The notes beneath the pieces are model-generated. The model saw only the letters and a list, made by a program, of their open reading frames with translations. It ran no database searches and was not told the DNA's origin. A stretch of 64,000 bases of DNA from Pseudomonas gingeri. GTDB taxonomy: Bacteria > Pseudomonadota > Gammaproteobacteria > Pseudomonadales > Pseudomonadaceae. Made by a program: the position numbers and the translations under genes. The first letter of the stretch is position 1; the number at the start of each line of letters is the position of its first letter. The stretch covers positions 248,001 to 312,000 of the forward strand of contig NZ_JACAQA010000002.1 in the NCBI RefSeq assembly GCF_013385425.1, read 5' to 3'. Below, piece after piece: positions 1 to 8,331 of the stretch.

Positions 1-1367
1 CGCCCGCCGAATGGATTGATGCACTCATCGGCCACCGTCTGGTCGTTGATATGCAGCAGGCCGCAATTGAGTCGCTCGCCCATCGCCATCGCACGCCCGA
101 GCGAAGGCGAGATGATTCCCGCGGACAAGCCGTACTCGGTGCGATTGGCCAATTCGATAGCCTCCTCGTCGTTGGCGAAACTCACCACCGTGGCCACCGG
201 TCCGAAGATCTCCTCGTCGAACGCACGCATGCCCGGACGCACGCCGGTAAGTACCGTGGGTTGGTAGAAAAGCTGGTCAAACTCGCCGCCCGCCTCCAGC
301 CTTGCCCCCGCCCTCAAACTGTCCGTGACGATTTCATGCACCCGTTGCAACTGGCGCTTGTTGATCAAAGGCCCCAGCACCGCCTCGCCACGAGCCGCGT
401 TGCCGACCGTGATCGTCCGGGCTTTCTCGGCCAAGCGGCGGACCAGTTCTTCAGCGATTGATTCATGAGCCAGGATGCGTCCGGTGGCCATGCAGATTTG
501 CCCCTGATGCAACCAGGCGCCCCAGGCGGCATTGCTGGCCGCCAGGTCGAGATCGGCGTCTTCGAGCACGATCAGCGAGTTCTTGCCGCCCAACTCCAGG
601 GCGACTTTCTTCAGATGACGCCCCGCCACCTCCGCGACCTTGCGGCCCGCGGCGGTGGAACCGGTGAACGCAATCATCCGCACATGCGGGTCGCGGCACA
701 GCGCCTCACCGGCAACGGCTGTGCCCGGCAACACCTGCAACAGGCCTTTGGGCAGACCGGCTGCCTCGAACAGCCGGGCAATGATGAAGCCACCACTGAC
801 CGGAGTCTGCGGATCAGGCTTGAGCACCACGGCGTTGCCGGCCGCCAACGCTGGCGCCACCGAGCGCAGTGAGAGCACCAGGGGGAAGTTGAACGGGGAA
901 ATCACCCCGACCACGCCGTGGGGCAAGCGGCGGGCATAGGACAAGCGCCCCGCCTCGCTGGGAAGCACCAGGCCATGGGGTTGAGACAGCAGACCCGCCG
1001 CCTGATGCAGCAAGACGATCGCCTCCCTGACCTCATGTTCGCCCTTGAACAGACTGCCGCCGCTTTCCCGGGCGATGTACAGCGCCAACTCGGCAAAATG
1101 TTGCTGGGCCAGTGCGGCGGCCTTTCGAAAGATCTCCGCACGTTCCCGTGGCCCCAACGCCGCCCAGGCCGGCTGCACACGAGCAGCGCTGAGGCTGGCA
1201 AAGGCGATGTCCGCCGCATCCGCCAGCCCGGTCACCGTCAGCACCTCACCGGTGGCCGGCTCATATACGCTATTGCTGCCGCCCAACGGGCGTATCCAGT
1301 CGCCGGTGAAAATGCGCTCACACCACAACTCGTCCTGCAGGAAATCAGAGGGTTCACTTACCGCCAT
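1..1367 (-). CDS. NAD(P)-dependent benzaldehyde-type aldehyde dehydrogenase, 3' end cut by window
   Basis: The frame is open from the ATG at 1367 to the window edge, giving 455 codons of an aldehyde dehydrogenase normally about 490 long, so only the last few dozen residues are missing. FTGST near residue 234 is the cofactor-binding turn. HQGQICMA places the catalytic cysteine at residue 292, and the frame leaves the window in the conserved NPFGG stretch. A strong GGGAGG ribosome site lies 6 bases before the ATG. The family oxidises aromatic or aliphatic aldehydes to acids. The divergent XylR-type activator and the sigma-54 promoter in front of this gene favour a benzaldehyde dehydrogenase of the XylC/AreC kind. 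Substrate assignment is inferred from context. Confidence 0.85.
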   Translation of the reverse strand, partial: MAVSEPSDFLQDELWCERIFTGDWIRPLGGSNSVYEPATGEVLTVTGLADAADIAFASLSAARVQPAWAALGPRERAEIFRKAAALAQQHFAELALYIARESGGSLFKGEHEVREAIVLLHQAAGLLSQPHGLVLPSEAGRLSYARRLPHGVVGVISPFNFPLVLSLRSVAPALAAGNAVVLKPDPQTPVSGGFIIARLFEAAGLPKGLLQVLPGTAVAGEALCRDPHVRMIAFTGSTAAGRKVAEVAGRHLKKVALELGGKNSLIVLEDADLDLAASNAAWGAWLHQGQICMATGRILAHESIAEELVRRLAEKARTITVGNAARGEAVLGPLINKRQLQRVHEIVTDSLRAGARLEAGGEFDQLFYQPTVLTGVRPGMRAFDEEIFGPVATVVSFANDEEAIELANRTEYGLSAGIISPSLGRAMAMGERLNCGLLHINDQTVADECINPFGG

Positions 1368-1452
1368 TTCGGCCTCCCGGCTCTTGTGTTTGTCATCGCC
1401 CGACACCGCCTTGCTGAAGCGCTGAAGTCGTCTGCGTGGTGAAAGCACTAGA

Positions 1453-1467
1453 GCAAGGGCCATGCCG
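1453..1467 (-). promoter_or_regulatory. Sigma-54 (-24/-12) promoter of the aldehyde dehydrogenase gene
   Basis: Read on the minus strand the element is CGGCATG, four bases, then TTGCT, against the RpoN consensus YTGGCACG-N4-TTGCW. GG and GC are separated by exactly 10 bases, which is the strict spacing for this sigma factor. It lies about 85 bases before the aldehyde dehydrogenase ATG and about 160 bases from the paired activator sites. The presence of an RpoN-dependent activator gene immediately divergent makes the assignment strong, though no transcript start is known here. Confidence 0.8.
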
Positions 1468-1577
1468 ATTTCCGCCAGGGCGCCGCTCTTCAAGCCGCGA
1501 AGGCTCTGGCTTGCGGGTTCGCGTGCAATACCCGCGGACAGGGCGATAGACCCGGCGAGCGTCCGATTCTGCGACAC

Positions 1578-1635
1578 TTGTCCAAATGATAAAGTTATGT
1601 TTAATAACTATTATTGCAGTTGATCATTTCGATCA
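1578..1635. promoter_or_regulatory. Pair of XylR/DmpR-type upstream activator sites
   Basis: Site 1 at 1620-1635 reads TTGATCATTTCGATCA, very close to the XylR operator consensus TTGATCAATTGATCAA. Site 2 at 1578-1593, read on the other strand, is TTTATCATTTGGACAA and matches site 1 at 12 of 16 positions. The centres are 42 bp apart, four helical turns, as expected for cooperative hexamer assembly. Both lie 120-180 bp upstream of the sigma-54 promoter at 1453-1467. Site 1 also sits 25 bp before the regulator gene and could mediate autorepression. Confidence 0.7.
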
Positions 1636-1659
1636 GTCGACTCGCCCAGGGGCATAACA

Positions 1660-3432
1660 ATGAAAAATCCCCATTCGCTGTTCCCGGATCTCGCGCTGTC
1701 GGAGGAACATTTCTCGCCAAGGGGCGACAGTACCCAACTGGCGGAGGGCAACTCACCGACCCTGGCCGAGCTGACCGAATGCCTGTTCTTCTCCCCGGTC
1801 GACGGACGCATCTGGCTCAATGATCAGCGCATGCTGCTCTTGCACAGCTCATCCTTCGGCGCACTGCGTCGGGAGATCATCGATCGCCAGGGACTGGAAC
1901 AGACCCGTGGCCTGTTTACCCGCACCGGCTACCTGTCCGGCGCACGGGATGCCCGACTGATCCGCGAGCGCTGGCCGGACGCCGATGCCGCGGCGATCTT
2001 CTCCGCTGGCACACGCCTGCATACCCTTGAAGGCATGACCAAGGTCGAACCCCTGCACTTCAAGTTCGATGCCGACTCCGGTTTCTACGAAGGCGAGTTC
2101 CTCTGGCATCATTCCTGCGAAGCCGACGAACATATCGCCGCCTACGGGATCGGCCAGGACCCGGTGTGCTGGACCGAACTGGGCTATGCCATCGGTTATG
2201 TCAGTGGGCTGTTCGGGCGCCTGGTGATCTTCCGGGAAATCGAATGCCGGGGCATGGGCCACGAGACCTGCCGCGTGGTCGGCAAGACCGCCGAGCAATG
2301 GGGCGATGTCGAACAGGACCTGAGTTATCTCACCGCATCACCGACCCATGCCCCCTTCAAGCAACATCAAGCCCCGGCACCCGCGCCCCAGGATGACAAC
2401 GAGCTGTCCGGCGGCCCCAAACCCATTGGCGCCAGCGCGGCCTTCAATGCCGCCACCCTCGCCCTGCAACGCGTGGCGCCAACACCCGCAACGGTGCTGT
2501 TCAGTGGTGAGTCAGGGGTTGGCAAGGAGCTGTTTGCCCGTCAGTTGCACCAGTACAGCCCACGCCATCAGGCCGCTTTCGTAGCCCTCAACTGCGCCGC
2601 GATCCCGGACAATCTGATCGAGGCGGAGCTGTTCGGCGTCGAACGCGGCGCCTATACCGGCGCAACCCATTCGCGTCCCGGCCGCTTCGAACGGGCCCAT
2701 GGCGGCACCCTGTTCCTCGATGAAATCGCCAGCCTCAGCCTGCCTGGGCAAGGCAAGCTGTTACGTGCCTTACAGGAGCGTGAGATCGAACGCATCGGTG
2801 GTGGTCAGCCGATCAAGGTTGATGTGCGAGTGGTGGCGGCGACCAACGTCGACCTGCGCAAAGCGGTAGCGGCTGGCGACTTTCGCGAAGACCTGTTCTA
2901 CCGCCTGAACGTCTTCCCCATCACCCTGCCGCCGCTGCGCGAGCGACGCGACGATATCCCGTTGCTGATCAATGCGTTCCTGCGGCGCTTCTGCCAGGAC
3001 TACGGGCGCAAGCCTGCCGGGCTGACCATGCGCGCGCTCAAGGCGCTGCTGCGCTACGATTTCCCCGGCAACGTGCGGGAACTGCAGAACCTGGTGGAGC
3101 GCGGCCTGATCGCCAGCGAAGATGGCCAAGCCATCGACCTGATCCACCTGTTTCGCAACGAGCCCATCCCCCAGGAGCTCTACTCCCTGGACAACAATGG
3201 CAGCCTGGCGGCCAGCAACCAGAATCCCACCGGCACACAGCCGCGTGCGGCCTTGCTGGAAACCTTGAGCCGGCTGGAGCAGGGTTTCTCCATCGAAGGA
3301 CTGGAGTCACGCCTGATCGACGAAGCGCTGCAACACAGCGCGGGCAATCTGGCGGCGGCGGCGCGCCTGCTGGGGTTGAGTCGGGCGCAGTTTGCCTATC
3401 GCCTGAAGAAGTACCAACAGGCATCGGTCTGA
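1660..3432 (+). CDS. XylR/DmpR-type sigma-54-dependent activator (aromatic-responsive)
   Basis: This 590-residue protein has the domain order of aromatic-sensing enhancer-binding proteins. Residues about 33-215 form the XylR N-terminal sensor with a V4R-like part carrying the conserved [11 protein letters not shown] segment. A linker of about 40 residues leads to the AAA+ ATPase. Walker A GESGVGKE is at 283-290, the sigma-54 contact loop GAYTGA at 330-335 (Tyr for the more common Phe), and Walker B FLDE at 352-355. A Fis-type helix-turn-helix fills about 563-586. It is expected to bind an aromatic effector directly and drive the divergent aldehyde dehydrogenase promoter. Effector identity cannot be read from sequence. 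Confidence 0.88.
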   Translation: MKNPHSLFPDLALSEEHFSPRGDSTQLAEGNSPTLAELTECLFFSPVDGRIWLNDQRMLLLHSSSFGALRREIIDRQGLEQTRGLFTRTGYLSGARDARLIRERWPDADAAAIFSAGTRLHTLEGMTKVEPLHFKFDADSGFYEGEFLWHHSCEADEHIAAYGIGQDPVCWTELGYAIGYVSGLFGRLVIFREIECRGMGHETCRVVGKTAEQWGDVEQDLSYLTASPTHAPFKQHQAPAPAPQDDNELSGGPKPIGASAAFNAATLALQRVAPTPATVLFSGESGVGKELFARQLHQYSPRHQAAFVALNCAAIPDNLIEAELFGVERGAYTGATHSRPGRFERAHGGTLFLDEIASLSLPGQGKLLRALQEREIERIGGGQPIKVDVRVVAATNVDLRKAVAAGDFREDLFYRLNVFPITLPPLRERRDDIPLLINAFLRRFCQDYGRKPAGLTMRALKALLRYDFPGNVRELQNLVERGLIASEDGQAIDLIHLFRNEPIPQELYSLDNNGSLAASNQNPTGTQPRAALLETLSRLEQGFSIEGLESRLIDEALQHSAGNLAAAARLLGLSRAQFAYRLKKYQQASV

Positions 3433-3504
3433 CCCAGGCCGCGCCTCTATATTCCACCACCCGAAGTGGCCCCGTGCCGGGCCTGGAGGGCATGTGCGGT
3501 TAAG

Positions 3505-3548
3505 CTTTATTTAATAAAGTATTTTTGCGACAAAGATAATCGATTATC
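3505..3548. promoter_or_regulatory. Two palindromes before the TetR gene, candidate autoregulatory operators
   Basis: CTTTAT-TTA-ATAAAG at 3505-3519 and the perfect 14-bp palindrome GATAATCGATTATC at 3535-3548 stand out in an AT-rich stretch just before the TetR-family gene at 3588. Perfect palindromes of this length are typical TetR operators, and regulators of this family commonly repress themselves. Binding is inferred only from position and symmetry. Confidence 0.4.
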
Positions 3549-3587
3549 CTGCTGGCTTTCGTACCCGCCTAATTAAAAGGACCTCCC

Positions 3588-4199
3588 GTGACTGGACTGC
3601 GTGAACGCCAGAAAGTCCTACGCCGCCAGGCCATCAGCAAAGCCGCAGTGGAGCTGTTCGAGCGCCAGGGTTTCCAGAACACCACCATCGAACAGATCGC
3701 CAACCAGGCCGGGGTCTCGGCGCCCACGGTGTTCAAGTATTTCGGCAACAAGCAGGAAATCATCCTGGAAATCCTGCACGACGCCGACCAGCGCGCCCTC
3801 AAGGACACCCGCAGCCAGATCCCCGAAATGGACGATCCGGTCGACACCTTGTGCTACCTGGAACAGCTCTTGACCCGCTACGCCCTGGAAGTGATGCACC
3901 CCAGTCTCTGGCGCGAACTGCTGCCGCTGATCCTGTTTGGAGGCGACAATGAACTGCCCGAAGGCTACCGTGCCATGAACGATGCGTTGCGCTCGGAAAT
4001 CAGTGGCCTGCTCAGGGACCTGCAACAGGCCGGCAAGCTGCGCGGCGACCTCAACGTCGAGACCGCCGCCTTCCTGCTCAATGACTATGCGCACCTTCAA
4101 CTGCTGCGGCTGGTCAATCAGGAGCCGCCAGACATGGCGTCTCATTCCAGCCAGGTCCGGCGCATCACCGCCCTGCTCTTCCAGGGCATGCACGCCTGA
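3588..4199 (+). CDS. TetR/AcrR family transcriptional regulator
   Basis: The 203-residue product starts at a GTG preceded by an AAAAGGA ribosome site. Residues about 10-55 form the TetR helix-turn-helix, with the conserved FQNTTIEQIANQAGVS and TVFKYFGNK segments. The rest is a helical ligand-binding and dimerisation domain with no recognisable effector signature. It converges with the solute-binding protein gene at 4224 with a 24-bp gap, so it is a candidate regulator of the leftward set at 4224-8087. Palindromes at 3505-3548 suggest autoregulation. Family assignment is firm, target is inferred. Confidence 0.85.
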   Translation: MTGLRERQKVLRRQAISKAAVELFERQGFQNTTIEQIANQAGVSAPTVFKYFGNKQEIILEILHDADQRALKDTRSQIPEMDDPVDTLCYLEQLLTRYALEVMHPSLWRELLPLILFGGDNELPEGYRAMNDALRSEISGLLRDLQQAGKLRGDLNVETAAFLLNDYAHLQLLRLVNQEPPDMASHSSQVRRITALLFQGMHA

Positions 4200-4223
4200 G
4201 CCGAGACCCGGCAGCCAGGCTGT

Positions 4224-5327
4224 TCAGCGATTGGTCTTGATGCTCGTCCAGGTGCGGGTGCGGATCCGCTCCATGGCTGCCGGCATGGGTTGCAGGGCGA
4301 ACAGCGTTTTACGCGCCTCGTCCGGCACATACATATTGGGGTTGTTACGGATATCGGCATTCACCAATACGGTGGCGTCCTTGTTCGGGTTGGGGTAACC
4401 GATCTTGTTGCTGATCCGGGCGATCACATCCGGTCGCAGGATGTAGTTGATGAACGCGTGGGCCTCCTTGGCATCCGGCGCATTGACCGGCACCACCATC
4501 ACATCCGACCACATGGGCGCACCTTCCTTGGGCAATGCCATCTCGACCTTGACCCCCTTGCCAGCGGCATCGGCCAGTTGCTTGGCCAGCGCTACGCCAC
4601 CCGACCAGCCCACTGCGACGCAAATATCACCATTGGCCAGATCCATGCCGTAGCGCGACGAGTTGAAGTAGGTGATGTAAGGGCGAATTTTCATCATCGC
4701 CGCCTGGGCCTGCGGGTAGTCCTCACGCTTCTGGCTGTTGGGATCGAGGCCCTTGTAGTGCAAGGCGATGGGCACGATCTCGTTGGCCGCATCGAGAAAG
4801 CCGACGCCGCAACCGGCCAGTTTGGCGAGGTTCTCTTCCTTGAAGATCATGTCCCAGCTGTTCATCTGCACATTGGCGCCCAGGACCTGCCGCACCTTGT
4901 CGACGTTGTAGCCGATCAACGTGGTGCCCCACAGGTAAGGAACCGCGTAGCGATTGCCCGAGTCGCCCACGGCCTCCAGGGACTTCATGAACTCCGGGTC
5001 CAGGTGCTGCCAGTTCGGCAGTTGGCTGCGCTCCAGGGGTTCGATGGCACCCGCGGCGATCAGGTGACTCAGGTTGGAACTACTCGGGAAGACCACGTCG
5101 TACCCGGAGTTGCCGGTCAGTAGCTTGGACTCCAGGGTCTCGACACTGTCGAACACATCGTAAATCGGGCGGATGCCCGTTTCCTCCTGGAAACTCTTCA
5201 GGATCTCAGGCGGCAGGTACTCGATCCAGTTGTAGATCCGGACAGTCCGCTCTTCAGCCAGGCACAAACCACTGGCCGACAACGAAACGACAGCACCCAG
5301 CAAGGTGTTACGCAAAAGACGGTTCAT
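4224..5327 (-). CDS. PotF/PotD-like periplasmic solute-binding protein
   Basis: The product is 367 residues when begun at MNRLLRNTLL, which has a GGAGTG site; an upstream in-frame ATG adds 13 residues and would spoil the signal peptide. A cleavable signal of about 23 residues ends at CLA. The mature N-terminus RTVRIYNWIEYLPPEIL and the following FDSVETLESKLLTG and YDVVFPSSS segments are characteristic of polyamine-binding PotF/SpuD proteins. No permease or ATPase accompanies it, so it either uses a transporter encoded elsewhere or scavenges a related cation. It is the third gene of a leftward set with a porin and a serine hydrolase. The actual ligand is unknown. Confidence 0.82.
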   Translation of the reverse strand: MNRLLRNTLLGAVVSLSASGLCLAEERTVRIYNWIEYLPPEILKSFQEETGIRPIYDVFDSVETLESKLLTGNSGYDVVFPSSSNLSHLIAAGAIEPLERSQLPNWQHLDPEFMKSLEAVGDSGNRYAVPYLWGTTLIGYNVDKVRQVLGANVQMNSWDMIFKEENLAKLAGCGVGFLDAANEIVPIALHYKGLDPNSQKREDYPQAQAAMMKIRPYITYFNSSRYGMDLANGDICVAVGWSGGVALAKQLADAAGKGVKVEMALPKEGAPMWSDVMVVPVNAPDAKEAHAFINYILRPDVIARISNKIGYPNPNKDATVLVNADIRNNPNMYVPDEARKTLFALQPMPAAMERIRTRTWTSIKTNR

Positions 5328-5366
5328 GATGAAACACTCCAGCGCGGCCGCAAAGGCTCGCGGCAC

Positions 5367-6704
5367 TTAGTAGCGGTAGGTGAAATACAGTTCCAGCGCG
5401 CTGAACTTCTGATCGTCACCGAACACCTGCCTGGCTGCCGCCAGCGGCTTGACCCAGTTATAGGACAGCGAAGTGGACAGCGATTTCGACGCAGCCCAAT
5501 CGAGGAAGACGACGCTCTCGTCGGCAAAGCGTCGATCACTGACCGCCGCGCCCATGTAGTTTTTTTCATCCAGCCAGAACTGGTAGTGGATCGCGCCGAG
5601 GGTCAGGGTTTCGTTGAGGTGGGTCTTGAGCGAGAACTGTTGAACGTTTTCGTTACTGTTGAACAGCAAGTAGTTGCCGACCACGTCGCCAATCAGCCAG
5701 GTGCTCCAATCGACAAAGCCCTTGCTCAAAGGGTCCCAGGCTTTCTGACGGTTATCGGAAAGGTTGTTGTCGCCGGAAAAGCTCGCATAGCGATAGCCGA
5801 TCACCGGGGTCAGTGGCAAGGTGTTGAAGGCATAATCCGCCTGGCCATACCAGGCATTGGCATCGTAATCCACGCCTTCGCCACTGCCCCGCTCCAGGGC
5901 GTATTCGCCATTCAGGGTCAGGTTCGCCACACCCGGGACTTTCGCATTGAGCGCCCTGAGGTTATACACCAGCATCCCGTCACGGCGTCGCGGCAGGGTA
6001 CTGCCCCTGGGCCCCAGCGCATTGACCCTCATCGCCATGGCCCCCAACGTCACCTGATCGTCGAGGTTGTAATCCAGGTTGACGCCGGTCATGCGGAAGT
6101 CCCCCAGATCGTCATCGGTGCGCAAGGTGAAAGCCTGGGCTTTCAGGGAAGCATGGTCCCAGGCCAGGATCGCCGAATCCCTGAAGGCCGTCCTGGGACC
6201 CAGCCAGTAGGCGCCGTCCTTTTTCTGGTCGAGGTTACCGTCCATGACGATGAAGCCGGTGCCGATCAGGTAATTCTGGCGACCGGCAGTGAACGTCCAC
6301 TCGCCACGGCGAAAGCCGCCGTAGAGTTCTTCTGTCGCCACCTTACCGTCGGAACTGCGGGTGAAACCACCAGCGTCACCATCACCCAAGGTCTTCGCCG
6401 CTACCAGAGAGCCGCCGGCCAGCAGGCTGAAATCCGGCTGCACCGCATACTCCAGCTTGACCCCGGGTTTCACGTAGAACTCCTGCCAGTCAATGCTGCT
6501 ACCGCCGTTCCGGCCGTTACGCATATCAATCCGGCCGCTACCGAAATTGACATTGCGAGTGAAAAGCGTCGCTGCGCCGGCGGTGAGATTGACCTCCCCC
6601 TTGAGGTCGCCATCCTCGAAGGTGTAGCCCGCCATCGCCGCCTGGGTAGCCAGGGGTAGCCCGACCGCCAATAGCGCGCGTGAAAAACGCATCGTGGGAA
6701 ACAT
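5367..6704 (-). CDS. Outer-membrane beta-barrel porin
   Basis: The start at MFPTMRF has an AGGAGC site, giving 445 residues. A signal peptide ends at QAAMA, followed by GYTFEDGDLKGEVNLTAG, a typical first barrel strand. Alternating polar and hydrophobic strands run throughout, and the chain ends in FTYRY, the C-terminal aromatic signature of BAM-assembled barrels. It resembles substrate-specific Pseudomonas porins and alginate-export-type barrels more than OprD, from which it lacks clear motifs. It lies between the solute-binding protein and the serine hydrolase genes, with 39 bp to the former, and probably serves uptake of the same compound. Confidence 0.75.
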   Translation of the reverse strand: MFPTMRFSRALLAVGLPLATQAAMAGYTFEDGDLKGEVNLTAGAATLFTRNVNFGSGRIDMRNGRNGGSSIDWQEFYVKPGVKLEYAVQPDFSLLAGGSLVAAKTLGDGDAGGFTRSSDGKVATEELYGGFRRGEWTFTAGRQNYLIGTGFIVMDGNLDQKKDGAYWLGPRTAFRDSAILAWDHASLKAQAFTLRTDDDLGDFRMTGVNLDYNLDDQVTLGAMAMRVNALGPRGSTLPRRRDGMLVYNLRALNAKVPGVANLTLNGEYALERGSGEGVDYDANAWYGQADYAFNTLPLTPVIGYRYASFSGDNNLSDNRQKAWDPLSKGFVDWSTWLIGDVVGNYLLFNSNENVQQFSLKTHLNETLTLGAIHYQFWLDEKNYMGAAVSDRRFADESVVFLDWAASKSLSTSLSYNWVKPLAAARQVFGDDQKFSALELYFTYRY

Positions 6705-6824
6705 AGTGAAGCTCCTGTGTGATTTATTGTTGTTACAGGGCAGTTGAGCGGCGGCGCAGTACGTCGCCAAGACCCCTTCGGGTCGGGTGAAGCGATTCGC
6801 AACGTTGTTGTTTTAAAGCGGTGC

Positions 6825-8087
6825 TCAACGACTCAGATGGCCGGCGATGGCGCGCAGCATGCGCACGCTGTCGGCATCGAATGGGCCGACGGCATCGGGC
6901 AGTGATGACTGCTTGACGATCACCACGCCGGATGGCTTGTCGATGAACAGGTATTGGCCATGAATACCACCGGCCATGAGCGCCTGACTGTGGTCGTTGA
7001 AGACGTACCACTGGCTGCGATAGGACGCGCCAGGTGTCCATCTGGAGAACTCGGGGTTCGCGGCGTAGATCGCCGGATCGGAACCGCCGACGATGCACGC
7101 GATGGCCTCGCTCGAGAGCAACTGCCGGCCGTCCTGCTGCCCCTCATTGGCCAAAAGGCGGCCGAAACGTGCCATGTCCCGCAGGGTGGCGCTGAAACCG
7201 GCCCCCGCCACACCACGGCCCCAGGGGTCGGCCATGAAGTAGCCGTCGCGCTCACACCCCAACTGGCTCCAGATGCCTTGCAGCAACTGGTCGCAGGACT
7301 TGCCCGAGGCGCGCTCCATCACCCAGGCCAGGGCTTCGGTGGTGGCGGTCACATAGTGGAAAAAACCACCATGTTCACCGCGCTTTCGCAGGGACGGCAG
7401 GTACTGGTAAAGCGACTCGAACTGAGCGTACTGCGGCGGGGTCGGCTGGAAACCGCAGGCGTAGCCATACTGTGAACTCTCGGAATTGGGGTCGTCATAG
7501 ACCTCGCTGTATTCGATGCCCACGGCCATGTCGAACAGCTGCCGCACGCTGGCATCGGCAAACGCGCCGCCCAGCAGCTCCGGCACGTAATGCACCGCGG
7601 GCAATGCCGGGTCGAGGGTGCCCTCGCAGACCAGTTGCTCCCCCAGGGTGCCGATCAGCGACTTGGTGACCGAGAACATGACATGCCGATCCCGGCGCTG
7701 CTGGCCGTTGAAGTAGCGCTCGAAGAGCACCGTGTCGCCTTGCATCACCAGGAATGCGTCGGTGTGACTGGCCACCAGGTGATCGATGACGCTGATGCCC
7801 AGGCCGCATTCACTGACGAAACTCAGCTCATCCAGCGCCAGTGGCGCCTCCTTCAAGACACCGGTCGTACCAGGGTTGGCCTGCACATCGATGGACGGAC
7901 GCAGGCGTGCCAGGTTGCGAAACCCCCACTGGTTGAACGGCGGGCTCATCCAGTTGGACCAGGTGACGCGATGTTCCGGTTCGGCCGGAAAACCTTGCAT
8001 GAGTGACGACGCGACAGGTCCGTCGGCTGAAGACTCATTGGCCTCGACATAAAGACTGGCCAGCAAAGGCAGGTGGTTCTGACTCAT
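6825..8087 (-). CDS. Serine hydrolase of the beta-lactamase / 6-aminohexanoate-dimer hydrolase (NylB-like) family
   Basis: The 420-residue protein has the penicillin-binding-protein fold signature SVTK, nucleophile Ser139 and general base Lys142, followed by a YSEVYDD segment and a late GIHGQ motif in place of KTG. No signal peptide is seen, so it is probably cytoplasmic, as are NylB-type hydrolases and EstB-type esterases. A good AGGGG site precedes the ATG. It is the first gene of the leftward set with the porin and solute-binding protein, suggesting hydrolysis of an imported amide or ester. Substrate cannot be read from sequence. Confidence 0.8.
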   Translation of the reverse strand: MSQNHLPLLASLYVEANESSADGPVASSLMQGFPAEPEHRVTWSNWMSPPFNQWGFRNLARLRPSIDVQANPGTTGVLKEAPLALDELSFVSECGLGISVIDHLVASHTDAFLVMQGDTVLFERYFNGQQRRDRHVMFSVTKSLIGTLGEQLVCEGTLDPALPAVHYVPELLGGAFADASVRQLFDMAVGIEYSEVYDDPNSESSQYGYACGFQPTPPQYAQFESLYQYLPSLRKRGEHGGFFHYVTATTEALAWVMERASGKSCDQLLQGIWSQLGCERDGYFMADPWGRGVAGAGFSATLRDMARFGRLLANEGQQDGRQLLSSEAIACIVGGSDPAIYAANPEFSRWTPGASYRSQWYVFNDHSQALMAGGIHGQYLFIDKPSGVVIVKQSSLPDAVGPFDADSVRMLRAIAGHLSR

Positions 8088-8145
8088 GGGGTTGCCCCTG
8101 GAAATGACTCTGCGTGAGAGCAGATGCAGGAGAATAATTAACCAA

Positions 8146-8161
8146 GACTATTTATTTAGTC
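8146..8161. promoter_or_regulatory. Inverted repeat in the promoter region of the serine hydrolase set
   Basis: GACTA-TTTATT-TAGTC lies about 60 bp before the serine hydrolase ATG, inside a very AT-rich stretch (8132-8190). A wider TTAACC/GGTTAA pair flanks it. The core shares the TTTATT-like centre with the CTTTAT/ATAAAG palindrome ahead of the TetR gene, which hints that the same TetR protein could act at both places. This is suggestive only. Confidence 0.35.
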
Positions 8162-8229
8162 AATAAAATAATTAATAAGGTTAATTAATGCCTTGGCGCT
8201 GTGCGGTTCAGGCGTGCGTCAAACGATCC

Positions 8230-8303
8230 AGTGGATCCATTGAAAAGTAAAAAGCATTTTTTGTTTGACTTTAATCGCACAAAACAATCCTAATGGATCC
8301 ACT
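8230..8303. promoter_or_regulatory. Two VanR-type operators flanking the vanA promoter
   Basis: AGTGGATCCATT at 8230-8241 and its exact reverse complement AATGGATCCACT at 8292-8303 are centred 62 bp apart. Each is close to the known VanR operator ATTGGATCCAAT. The second overlaps the -10 and start region of vanA, as expected for a repressor, and the first lies upstream of -35, so looping is possible. A GntR-family gene of the VanR type is found at 16033-16743. Confidence 0.7.
8265..8294 (+). promoter_or_regulatory. Probable sigma-70 promoter of vanAB
   Basis: TTGACT at 8265-8270 and CCTAAT at 8289-8294 are separated by 18 bases. The predicted start lies near 8301, inside the second VanR-like operator and about 30 bases before the vanA ATG. 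The -35 is good and the -10 is mediocre (4 of 6). Confidence 0.5.
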
Positions 8304-8331
8304 AAATACAAAAAAAGCTGGGAGAATCGCC

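Noticed and set aside
8293..8331. Upstream ATG adding 13 residues to VanA
   Set aside because: It lies within the operator and predicted transcription start, has no ribosome site, and known VanA proteins begin at the ATG at 8332.
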